Positions 54,897-64,000 of a DNA stretch of 64,000 nucleotides are shown here, piece after piece. Location of the stretch: contig JBLWGC010000051.1 in NCBI GenBank assembly GCA_048772705.1, positions 304,268 to 368,267 of the forward strand, given 5' to 3'. Position 1 is the first letter of the stretch; the number at the start of each line of letters is the position of its first letter. The notes below the pieces were generated by a model that worked only from the letters and a program-made list of their open reading frames with translations, searched no databases and was not told the origin of the DNA. The position numbers and the translations under genes were made by a program. This DNA is from Leidyana gryllorum EB-2025a. Lineage: Eukaryota; Apicomplexa.

Positions 54897-55393
54897 ATGG
54901 TGAAAAGGCCGGTTACGTCACTACCCGCTGGTGTTGCTCCACCCGAAGCCCCCAAAGCGCCTGCAGCAAATGACCTTTTCATAGATAGATTGCTACTGGA
55001 TGTTGGAGGCTTGGTGCGGGACCAAGGATGTGATAGCTGCACAGCAAAAGCATTATTGCTTTTGGCTGAGTCCTACCGTCGGGAGGCTTTGAAAATACTG
55101 GAGCAGGCCCGACGCCAAGCTCTGTATGCCGGCCGCCAGGTGGTGACGGAGCGAGACGCTTCGCGTGCAGTGCTCGAAATTCTAGAAGACTATACGCCAT
55201 CGAGTACCGCCACACTGCAGGTAGGATAGTGCACAGGACATTCGTCGTCAAATATCTGTGTCAGAATAATGAACAAGTCCTCAGTAAAGATGTCAATCAG
55301 TTCCCGTTGGGAACGTACCCCGTCGAAACTCAGGGTTTACCACTCCCAGCACACCTTGAAACGAACACAGCTCAACACTGGCGACTAAAGTGA
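54897..55393 (+). CDS. TAF9: TAF9-like histone-fold protein (TFIID/SAGA subunit)
   Basis: Two exons (intron 55221-55264), 150 residues. After a short Pro/Ala-rich start there is a histone fold: LLLDVGGLVRDQGCDS, LLLLAESYRREALKILEQAR and VTERDASRAVLEILEDY. The order and the short tail with LPLPAHLE resemble TAF9, which pairs with TAF6 in TFIID and SAGA; other histone-fold TAFs are possible. Only 6 nt separate its ATG from the stop of the sacsin gene. Confidence 0.7.
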
Positions 55394-55405
55394 TCGAAAA
55401 CGACT

Positions 55406-56861
55406 ATGTCCATTTTGGTGGCCGAAACGTCAGAAAGCATTGTCGTAGCCGACGCTCTAGAGGGACTCAATCGTCATGGGCGGTACGTCTATCTAGTAAC
55501 GTGGCTGTCCTCAGTGCGCGTACCGCAAGATGGACTCACGCCCTCCCGACTGAATGGGTTCATGGAGCAACTCGTCATCAATCCGTTGTACGACTTTCAC
55601 ACAACTGGCAATTTGATAGCGTCCAAAAGGGTGGAAAATCATCTACCCCCTCTTCCGCAACTACGAGATATAAGCCCCGTGGGTATCGTTTGATCGAATC
55701 AATGAGTAACGAGCGCTCCCCAGGAGTGCCATGAGGCGACCACACCCCACCTGTCGAAACGCTTTGCTGCTGGGCAATATCGAGTACGTACCTTCCAATG
55801 CACACAGGCCTACATCACCACCACTCGGATAGGCCACCACAGAAGTTATCGACGATCGTCAACAGTCTGAAGTGGAGCTGCTAGCTCTCGGAGCGGAAAA
55901 ATGGAATCGGTCACACCCTGATCACGAGGTTGCCCTACCCCGATATCATGCCGAAACATGTGCCCGAGAAAAGTTCGCCGTGGTCAAAGCTCTGATGCGC
56001 AGCGGGGACTTGCTGGAGATTGTCAATGCTGTCAATGAACTGGCAGAGAAGTGTCGACGCTTGGGAGCAAGTTGCGCGAAACCGATCGGGGGTCAGAGAG
56101 AAAATGGTGATGGCGTGAAGAAGAGTCATCAACAGGGCTGTACAGCTTTCTGGACCTATACAATCGATTCATGGGGTGACACATACGTAAGTTGGGACAC
56201 GTGAAACCACTGAGTCCGACCGTCTCCGCAGGCCGGGACTTTGTATGACGTTGTGCTGTGGATTACTATCGCACACATCCTGAGTAGCCATTGTCAGCAA
56301 GGTCAAGGATGGGTAAGCAGTGTTTCTGTGGACGTCAGCACCTGAGCTTCAAATTTGTATATCAAGCTGGCACCGGGTGATCCCGTGGGAGAGTTGCTCA
56401 GGGCTTTGCCAAAGTGGCGGCGCTTCGTCGAAAGGTGGCCGTACCAAGTGCGGGAGGATGTTTCAACGCTCTTGCGCGCGGTTCGGATGGATCCCATCCT
56501 TCAAGGTTTGAGTCCCATGCTCGAGGAACGAGCAGCGTGGGCACATTACAACTTCGTAGCTAACTATGTGGACCGAATGCCCATCGGAGAAGTTGAGAAT
56601 ACCTTTCCTATTGGCGGACCAATGGTAGCCCGGCCCCCGAGTCATGAGATTTCCAACGCTCGTTTGGTTCGAATCGCGAACAGTACGTTGGGAAATCTTG
56701 TCCACGACGTGGTACAAGAAGTGAGCGAGGTGAGGTTCCACCATTCATCATGGACACATGTAAATATCACCGTGAAGAAACGGGCAGTTTTGACCGACAG
56801 GACGCACATTAACGAGCTATTATATGCCATCACAGGTGGCCAGATCCTTGAGGAGCCGTAG
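55406..56861 (+). CDS. 420-residue protein, unknown
   Basis: Five exons by frame logic (introns 55679-55723, 55784-55832, 56187-56231, 56313-56366). It starts 12 nt after the TAF9-like stop. The sequence is globular and mainly helical, with segments such as GDLLEIVNAVNELAEKCRRL, TLYDVVLWITIAHILSS and DPVGELLRALPKWRRFVERW. There is no signal peptide, and no family is recognised. The second exon is only 60 nt and the last acceptor (ATCAAG) is weak, so the middle is the least certain part. Confidence 0.58.
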
Positions 56862-57294
56862 GGCATGTGCAGACTCGATGTGCTGAAATCGCCAAACGCG
56901 ATCGATTAGTGGGCGGAGAATTTATGGAAGGGATAGAGAAACCACATAGCTCCATCGCTTGCCCAATGAGGTGAATTGGAGTGGCGACCAGTGTACTCAC
57001 TGCCACTAGCATCGGACATAGATGATCAAAAAAAGTGCTACAGCGACCCTCGCTTCCTTGTCGCATTAGATGTCTTGGCTGTGGGCTTCTCACCACAGAG
57101 CTTGTCATGCTCGCCTGGGGGGGCGCAACATTGTATCGATCAGCCTTTGTCCCACTTATGTAGATGAGTTGGCCCGTGGGAGTGATTGCTGGTGTCACCG
57201 TCGGAACGTGGTGTCGTGGGTCGCGGTTTGTGCAGTCACAACGACACTGACATGGGCCTCCATACTCGTATGGGGGACACTCCAAGTTGACCAT
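56830..57294 (-). CDS. Possible 154-residue ORF in convergent gap
   Basis: An ATG-initiated frame starting 45 nt after the acyltransferase stop and overlapping the end of the convergent plus-strand gene by 32 nt. It begins Cys-rich (CPPYEYGGPCQCRCDC) and has one mildly hydrophobic stretch (PMLVAVSTLVATPIHLIG). No family or splice sites are seen. It could be a real small gene or chance. Confidence 0.3.
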   Translation of the reverse strand: MVNLECPPYEYGGPCQCRCDCTNRDPRHHVPTVTPAITPTGQLIYISGTKADRYNVAPPQASMTSSVVRSPQPRHLMRQGSEGRCSTFFDHLCPMLVAVSTLVATPIHLIGQAMELCGFSIPSINSPPTNRSRLAISAHRVCTCPTAPQGSGHL

Positions 57295-57339
57295 CTCCTA
57301 AACTAAATTTTCCCGAACGATGTGAGCCGCCTCTACTGT
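56862..57339. other. Convergent intergenic region
   Basis: 478 nt between two converging genes. The only notable content is the minus-strand 154-codon frame listed separately. Confidence 0.4.
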
Positions 57340-60175
57340 TCAAAGGATGCGGGCCAAGGGGACTTCTACGAATAAATGCAAAATTGCACCAATACACAAT
57401 CCGAGTACTGTTTGGGCAATGGCTATAATATACCCTACTGCCTCTGTGAGTCCCGTGCTCTGTCTTGATGAGCCGTAGTATGCCATTTGAATCAATGGGT
57501 GCACCAGATACGTTCCGTACACTCCAAGGCTTGCCAACGCCAACAACTTTCCAGACAAGGCTCTCTTCAACCCGGCGCTGACACTATCCTGCATGGCCAC
57601 TTTGCTGCTTGATATCTGGGCCGCCTTCAACGGGACACACGCGAGTGATAGGGTAAACCATCCGACGCATACCGCCCAAACGCAACTGAGTGAGAGTGGG
57701 ACTCGGTCATCTTCAATCTTACCGTTGACAAGCCATGTACATTATCTCCAATCCCCTATTCCACTCCACAGCACCGTGCTTGTTGGCCTGGTAGGGTAAT
57801 ATGTACACCAAAAGGGCCATGATTGTCGCAAAGAATAAATGCCCAAGTACTACAAGAATAGTGTCTGGCTTGATAGGCTCTTCCACTTTGTGCGGCATAA
57901 GGTGCTCATCGTCTACACCGCGCGGTTGACATTCTTCTTTCTGAACCCATCTTTGGTACACTCCGTTGTCGTGAGCAGCAGCGGCGAGAAGTCCGACCAA
58001 GTAAGGAGGGATTCTGGTCCACGGTTTCACGTAGAATAGGTGCCATGAACGCATTGCGCCCTCTTGTAGACTGCGGGTGTCAGCATTCGCATCAATCGAT
58101 ATCGCTCCGAACGGGAACCTAAGATCGTTTGCGGCCACAACATAAACACACATTGACAGTGCTGCCAGCAGCAGTGCCGAGACAACCGAGGCGAAGATTC
58201 TTGGGGAGCAGTTGGCCCCCAGGAATAGCAGAGCGGTGCCCAGGACGGCGAATTGGAAGTCGCAAGCGAGATACCATCCATGTGGGAAACATTCGGAGAA
58301 GCCGCCCACTGTCCACTCCAAGTTGTTGACGTATAACAAATTGGTCCACCACCACTTGCTACATCCTCCGTAGTGGCCTGACAGGAATGTACAATTCAAT
58401 CGTCGTTCTTACCGGTACGCAGCATGGTCAGTACGGCCGGCCATTGTGGGCCGTAGTTGAGATACTGTATGCCGTAGTAACTGATGATGAGTACGAAGGC
58501 CAGCAATCCGCTCAGACGCCACCATCGCTGGAAGACAATGCGGCAAAAGGTCAGCAGACCATTTGTTTTGCTTCGCCGGATCCGGTCAATGCCGCTTACA
58601 TACAACATGAACCCAGACAGGAAGAAGAAAGTGTCAACAGCCAATTGACCACTCAGAATCCCTTGAAAAGTCCAACTTGACAGCATCTCCACAAATCCAC
58701 CGCTGTTGTGAACAACGCTCAAGCCGGCAAAAGCGAAGGCATGTCCGCTGACAACCCAGATCATTGAGGCGACTCTCAAGCCGCAGGTGTGGCTCCAGGT
58801 GCCCTCGGCATAGCGATCGCGAGTGGCCAGCATCTTGCTCACGTTCTCATTCACACGGAAAGGAGTCGAAAGACGGCCCAGGATTGGTGGGCACCGACGC
58901 CCGCAGTGCTTTTGAATGACATATGCGGCAATGGGGAGGATAAAGAACACCCCAAGACAAGTTCCAACCCAAATGTACCAATCTATTTTTGCGTGAGATA
59001 CCGGTTCAAATGAACAATTAGTTTCAGAAGAGATGTCCGTGATCTGAGGTAGAGATCGGCGAGCTGCTTGGTGGGGCACGTAATAGGGACGCATCAGCCT
59101 GCCGAGGTTACCCTCGAAATCTGCATTCAGATTACTGGGCAAGGCAGCAGGGTCCACACGGCGAATGGCCTCAATAGTGCGATTGCTGATGTGCTCCAAG
59201 AAGTTTGCGAGGCTCTTCGGATCGACTTCAGCGAACCATTGTAAATCTTTGTGTGGGGCCGAAGTGTTTGGTGTTGCTGGTGAAATGCTCAGGGCGTCCG
59301 TGAGAGACATTCGCTCCAGAATAGCGAAAGAAGCCGCAGCGCCGCATCCCAAGAAGCGACTGGTGACACAAAAGTCCAATGGGATAACATTGGTATGTTC
59401 AAGACATGAAAAATGTGGTGCGCATATCTCCTTCAGCAGTAGATTCAAACGCCGCTGATCGCACTGAGAAGGGAGACAACGACCAGCCGTCAAGGACTGG
59501 TAGTATTTCACTGTGCAATACGTGCTTTTTCCGAACGAGTCCGAACTAGCTTGACAAGCATCGAAATCGCCCAGATCCTATCGAAATCAACCTTCGAAGA
59601 TCATTGCATCATGTTACCTGTAGTCCCCCACTCATCATTAAATACTTCAAATTAGATAAAGTCTCACTTCCACATGCTATCAAACTCGGTATAACTTCTT
59701 CGTCGTAAGCACTGTCAGTATTACATCTCAGTCTTCCTGAAAGTTCATCCACAATAGCCTCCGACTTGGCCCCGAATCGATCCCGGGGATCACATTCAAT
59801 GGACTGTATCAGCATGCACAAACTTTGCTCTTCCACTAGCGGGAAGTCAGAACACCGTGGTACAGCACACATGGAATTGTAGAACAGTTTCAATGCCATA
59901 TCGTCACATTCATCCTCCATCAAACAGAGTGACTGCTGCAGAGCTATTCTTGGCAGTCCATTCGCCACTGTGTGGGTATCTGTCAGCGGGAGAGACTTCT
60001 GCACGAAGCAGAACCGACCAGGGCATTCCGCCAATGCTGCATACTGGGGCAGAGTGAAGGACCGAACGCCTGACCTGGCAACTTGCGCCCTGAGACTTTT
60101 GGCGCAAGTGAGATCAAATACGCTGGTCGACAGTGCTCCTGCCACCCCAAATGCTGTGTATACCACAGTTCTCAT
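57340..60175 (-). CDS. NRF-6-like (nose resistant to fluoxetine) acyltransferase-3 membrane protein
   Basis: Four exons give 907 residues (introns 57686-57722, 58378-58412, 59578-59617). It starts with a signal peptide (MRTVVYTAFGVAGALSTSVF), then a Cys-rich lumenal NRF domain containing LGDFDACQ and YYQSLTAGRCLPSQC. A multi-span acyltransferase-3 domain follows, with RVASMIWVVSGHAFAF, DTFFFLSGFMLY and YGTYLVHPLIQM. The family moves acyl groups or lipids across membranes; the substrate is unknown. The frame is open further upstream to 60283, but the signal peptide fixes the start at 60175, 46 nt from the coronin start. Confidence 0.86.
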
Positions 60176-60221
60176 CGATCTCAATCTTTTGGCGAAAAAG
60201 GAGCGAACATGCACTCTGAAG

Positions 60222-61548
60222 ATGCAACCTCCCAGAACGCCTCGTGGTTCTCCTTTCCGGAACGTCTTCCCCATTGCAAACAAGGACAGCTACAATGAAG
60301 TCCCGATCGCTACCGAACTGGAAAGTGGACGTCAGATCAGTGTTTCAACTAATCATATGATATTGTCGAGTGTCCCCAAAGGTACTATCGGGGGAGTGCC
60401 ACTGAAGAACTTGGGATTGAAGAATGCTGGATTTTCGCGTCTTATGCTTGGCAGAGCGAACGTCACCGATATTGAACACAACCCTTTCCATCCATTCGTG
60501 CTCGCAGCGGCAACAGACGAGGGCGAGGTACACATTTGCGAGTGTGCGGTTGAGCCTAAAGATGAGAATGAAGACACTATCCAACTGTCATCGAAGTCAA
60601 AGGACAATGTAAGCTCTCAAGTACCTTCTACTAATCTCCTCACTTCTCCAACAGACTTCAAAGAAACGGGTATCGAGCGTCAGTTGGAACCCCGTTGCGG
60701 AGAGTATTGTCGCCAGTGCCTCTGCCGAAGGGTATGTTGCTGTTACCAACGTCGATACGCAGCAACGAGTGTCGTCCATCGAGCCTGTTATAGCCCCATA
60801 TATGGCTGAATGGAATCCTGCGGGCAATGTTTTAGGTGTTTTGGACCGAGATCGGACCTTAAAGTTGTATGATGCCCGCTCATGTCAGGTGGCCAGTCAG
60901 ATGGCTGACGTGTTCACCACCAATAAGCCGTCTCGGATGGTCTTCCTGCACCGCTATGGCAGCGCTGATCCCGACGTGATCGCGACGGTTGGATTCGACG
61001 GTGAGTTTGTGCATTGACTGCCCGAGTCTCATCTACGTTCAGGTATGGGAGTGAAGAGACTGAAAGTTGTGGACCCTCGCAACATGGACAAACCTGTCTT
61101 CAATGACAAGATACCAGGCGGGACTGGCAACCCCACTCTCCACTTTGATCCCTCAACCGGGTTGTTGTTCGTTACTGGGCGAGGCGAGATCGGCTGCTCT
61201 GTTTACGAGTGGGCTCAAGGGCAGCTCATTATGCTCTCGGAACAGAGGTTTGCAAAGCAAGCCAGTGCTACCGGATATCTCCCGAAGAGGTGTGTGGATG
61301 TCTCCCGGAACGAAATCGTTAGAGCTTTCCGTCCCGAGCCGGACAGCAAAAAAGTGGGTGTCGCTTCGTTCCTTGTGCAACGACGAGACGAGACCTTCGC
61401 TCCTGAGCTGTATGGAGAGTGTGCGTCGGGACGACCCGCTCTCTCTGGCAAAGACTGGGCCAAAGGCGGCAACTCGAAGGCTGTTGGGGGGAAGTGCCCC
61501 ACTTTTGCAATGACGGGAGATCAAGAGGCCAACATGTCACAGCATTGA
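60222..61548 (+). CDS. Coronin-like WD40 actin-binding protein
   Basis: Three exons give 412 residues (introns 60609-60654 and 61001-61042). The N-terminus has SPFRNVFPIANKDSY, like the coronin start. WD40 blades follow (DIEHNPFHPFVLAAATDEG, SVSWNPVAESIVASASAEG, MAEWNPAGNVLGVLDRD). The coronin C-terminal signature is present as LLFVTGRGEIGCSVYE, LPKRCVDVSRNEIVRAFR and DDP-type repeats near FAPELYGE. No coiled-coil trimerisation tail is obvious. Coronins bundle actin filaments and regulate motility. Confidence 0.83.
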
Positions 61549-61561
61549 TATGTTACTAAAA

Positions 61562-63166
61562 CTACCATTTAAGGGAACTAGGGGCAATACCGGTCTTTTG
61601 AGCTTCGGTGCTGAGATCGGAATTGCCCGTGGCTAAATGATCTACTGCTTTGAACTCATAGCGGAAAAACGATAAGCTCTCAGATCCCACTTCTGCTCCT
61701 GGAGCCGTAAGAGAGTTTGCCAACATCTCAGTGGCTCTGCCCACCGCCTCTGTTGCTTCAAGAGACAAGAATCGTCTGACAATTGCTACCGTGGAACTCA
61801 GTCGGCGAGCTTTTGAACTGCGTAAATCGTATATTTGTTGTTCTCTCATTCTCTCAAATAGGAGTCCTCGATCCTCTGCGTCTCCAAAGTCTCGCAAGCT
61901 TTGCGCACCCCCGTTCAAACAGCCTTTGGGACAAGCTAAGAGTTCTGCTGCAATCCACGATTTCGGGGCAGAGTTTGTCATGTTCTTGAGGTTCCGGAGT
62001 CCTGACGCAACTTCAACTGTGGCACCTCCGCCTCCCACTTTCGCCCTCCAGTGATCGGAATTCAACCCCCGCTGCAAGGTGGGCTCCGTTCCATCGACTG
62101 CAAAAGCGACAGCCGTCACGAACCCTCCACAGTCGCGGCCCGACTCCACCTCGGCAACGTGTCCATCTTTCGAATATGGAGACGCCAAGAAGGCCAGGTC
62201 GTCAAAAGGATTGGGAGAGTGTGGAGAAAAGGGCGGATTGAGACGGATCTGGTCCAAATATGTGAGGAAACCGTAATCCTCCAGGAAGGTTTGGAATTGA
62301 TTCGTGCCCAGCACTAGATCTATGAGCGGCCCACATTCATCATTCCGTTCCATATGGAACTCCGGCCTCAAAGCCTCGAGCTTCTTGTCGTAGCACGGCT
62401 GTACACTCACACTATAGACGACCAGCGGTTGCGTCAGGTGTTCCGGGTTTGCTCTTCTGACCTTCGAGGCTTGTTGGCGCAGTCCGGTCCCATATATGTT
62501 AAACTCCTTCCAGATTGACGGAGAGGATGACGATTTGAGTCGAATTCGATGTAGGTGTGGTAATAGTGTCTTTACAACCAAACCCTGCCACATTTGTGCG
62601 CTCGGCACCGTCGACAACTTGGGCAATACATGCGGTGCTGTCTTCTCAGCATAGCACACCCATCCGGGACAGTGAGAACCCATCACTTCACCTTCTCTCT
62701 CTTCGGTTGTCCTTGCCACCTCTGTCAAATACAACCCTTCGCCCACCCAACTGTCCAGAACATAGTGTATGCCATGTGGGGCCAGGAACGAGGTGAGGGT
62801 ACGATATAGTTCGGGTGTTGGCAGATTGTATGCACAACTCAGAGCTGCGGCGCTCTGAGTGCTCAGACTTATGACCACTAATCGACCTTCTTCATTCGCA
62901 CTCAGAATCTTCGTGAGTTCCTCATGACAGTGCTGAGTGACGAGAAGGGTCTCGGCGGTGGTGACGCAGCCGTTGCACGCCAAACAGTCCGCTAAGTTAA
63001 CTTTGCCGGCTTCGGCCGTGGCATTCTTTTTTATGAGATCTGGTCTCTCCTCAACCACATTCTGTGGGCTGAGCGAAGCCCCGCCAGCCAGGATTGGGAC
63101 GACGCAGTCCTGTGCAGGTGCTAGGAAGTCATCCAAATCGGCCAACTTGACGGCAAGAGAGAACAT
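61562..63166 (-). CDS. NAR1: NAR1/CIAO3 (IOP1) cytosolic Fe-S assembly factor
   Basis: A single-exon, 534-residue hydrogenase-like protein. It has the NAR1 N-terminus FSLAVKLADLDDFLAP and the [4Fe-4S] cysteines in DCLACNGCVT. The hydrogenase-like cluster motifs are GSHCPGWVCYAEKTAP, SVQPCYDKKLEA and CPKGCLNGGAQ. It delivers Fe-S clusters to cytosolic and nuclear apoproteins with the CIA targeting complex. I choose the Met at 63166 because it matches the family start; the frame is open to 63196 and would then overlap the divergent gene. Confidence 0.93.
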   Translation of the reverse strand: MFSLAVKLADLDDFLAPAQDCVVPILAGGASLSPQNVVEERPDLIKKNATAEAGKVNLADCLACNGCVTTAETLLVTQHCHEELTKILSANEEGRLVVISLSTQSAAALSCAYNLPTPELYRTLTSFLAPHGIHYVLDSWVGEGLYLTEVARTTEEREGEVMGSHCPGWVCYAEKTAPHVLPKLSTVPSAQMWQGLVVKTLLPHLHRIRLKSSSSPSIWKEFNIYGTGLRQQASKVRRANPEHLTQPLVVYSVSVQPCYDKKLEALRPEFHMERNDECGPLIDLVLGTNQFQTFLEDYGFLTYLDQIRLNPPFSPHSPNPFDDLAFLASPYSKDGHVAEVESGRDCGGFVTAVAFAVDGTEPTLQRGLNSDHWRAKVGGGGATVEVASGLRNLKNMTNSAPKSWIAAELLACPKGCLNGGAQSLRDFGDAEDRGLLFERMREQQIYDLRSSKARRLSSTVAIVRRFLSLEATEAVGRATEMLANSLTAPGAEVGSESLSFFRYEFKAVDHLATGNSDLSTEAQKTGIAPSSLKW

Positions 63167-63190
63167 ATGAGTTTTTTTTTGCATTAGCGA

Positions 63191-64000
63191 ATGCAAGCAT
63201 TGGGAGAGACTCGTCGGCGGGGAGCATCCTCCCGAACCGAGGAGTCATGGTCGGTAATACCCGATCAATCTCCCCACCGCAGAAGACCCTTACTGACACT
63301 CGTAATCGGAACAGGTTTGGTAGCGTTCTTGGTCGGCAGTCTGCTCAGCAGGGGTATTGTTGCGGCTTTGATCTTCGCCATCTGGGGTTCTCTGTATATT
63401 GTCTATGTCTTGCGATCTCGTCAAGGTCGTATGCTGGCGATCGAACATTCCTATTTGACCGCAATCATGTTTTTGTTGTTCACTACGGCAACTGCGTTGT
63501 TCTTCCGACGTCTTAATGACCCGCGTCTGGATATTGTACCCGTATTTCGAATTCCTTCCTTACCACAGGATATTAGATTGTGTGAGTTTCAAATGTGGTG
63601 TGTCTGAATGAGTCTTATATAGCTTTTGGCTATCAGAATCTGACTGCTACCGCTATGGGGGTCGGTCAGACGACTAATGACTTCTCAATTGTCATTGCGG
63701 CTCGTGATGAAGACGATTATATTGCCGAAACTGTCAAATACACGATTGAAGTGACACCGGCCAGTGTCATCAGAGAGATCATCGTAGTAGATGACGCCAG
63801 TAGGAATCCCCAGGCAAACATACTCAATGCTCGGCTGACCAGCCGAGAGAAGCGATTCGTCAAAGTCATCAGATTTGATGAACCTCAAGGTGATCACTTT
63901 CAAAGTAGAAATACCGCAACTCGTTCCCTCTCAGGCCTCATTCGGGCACGTATTGTTGGGGCCGATAGCGCCTTGAGTGACAACCTAGTAAGATGTGCTG
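63191..64000 (+). CDS. Polypeptide GalNAc-transferase-like glycosyltransferase (GT27), 3' truncated by window
   Basis: A type II membrane protein: a basic cytoplasmic start, two hydrophobic stretches (LLTLVIGTGLVAFLVG, FAIWGSLYIVYVL) and then a GT-A fold. Splicing out 63582-63622 and 63890-63934 gives FSIVIAARDEDDYI, REIIVVDDAS and GLIRARIVGADSALSDN, the GT27 core order. A further donor at 63988 means the window ends in an intron before the DxH metal site. It probably adds GalNAc to Ser/Thr of Golgi glycoproteins. Its start is 24 nt from the NAR1 start. Confidence 0.82.

Overview
This is a nuclear genome segment from a compact protist. About 34 protein genes on both strands are cut by roughly 80 introns. 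Nearly all introns are GT-AG and 35-60 nt long; the longest I place are 138 and 155 nt, and one candidate is only 21 nt. I derived introns by hand from splice consensus, reading frame and family similarity, and every gene model given here has a total coding length divisible by three. I see no bacterial operon signals, tRNA, rRNA, transposon or CRISPR. The tiny introns, near-zero gene spacing and the gene set (a SLC43/ApiAT-like transporter, coronin, a PRL phosphatase, a GT27 enzyme, NRF-type acyltransferase) suggest an alveolate such as a perkinsid. That placement is inference from general knowledge and was not tested.

Layout. 1-5614 holds the end of a huge ketosynthase-reductase-sulfotransferase protein. 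5623-10126 holds a small basic protein, a coiled-coil protein, a histidine phosphatase and methionyl-tRNA synthetase. 10199-16178 is a full-length ABCB transporter. 16202-21276 is an FHA-PP2C fusion, followed by signal peptidase subunit SPC3, which overlaps the TTC27 gene tail-to-tail. 25084-32860 carries a CCR4 deadenylase, a small PH-like protein, an MFS transporter and UTP25. 32885-37500 carries coiled-coil and unknown proteins and a triple CCCH zinc-finger protein. 37743-46389 has a PRL phosphatase, two unknown proteins, a tousled-like kinase, a Cys-rich protein and a VHS-domain protein. 46422-51359 has two secreted or membrane proteins and 2-hydroxyacyl-CoA lyase. 51394-56861 has inorganic pyrophosphatase, a sacsin-type ATPase, a TAF9-like histone-fold protein and an unknown protein. 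57340-64000 has an NRF-type acyltransferase, coronin, the Fe-S assembly factor NAR1 and the start of a polypeptide GalNAc-transferase.

Most genes are unlinked housekeeping functions (translation, rRNA processing, transcription, secretion, lipid and phosphate metabolism, cytoskeleton), so I infer no pathway cluster. Two things stand out. The first gene carries a tandemly duplicated reductase-sulfotransferase module of which the first copy has lost its catalytic motifs. The second is packing: seven divergent pairs have start codons only 15-48 nt apart, and same-strand neighbours may be 6-34 nt apart. One such gap holds a strong polypyrimidine-AG site that would fit spliced-leader trans-splicing.
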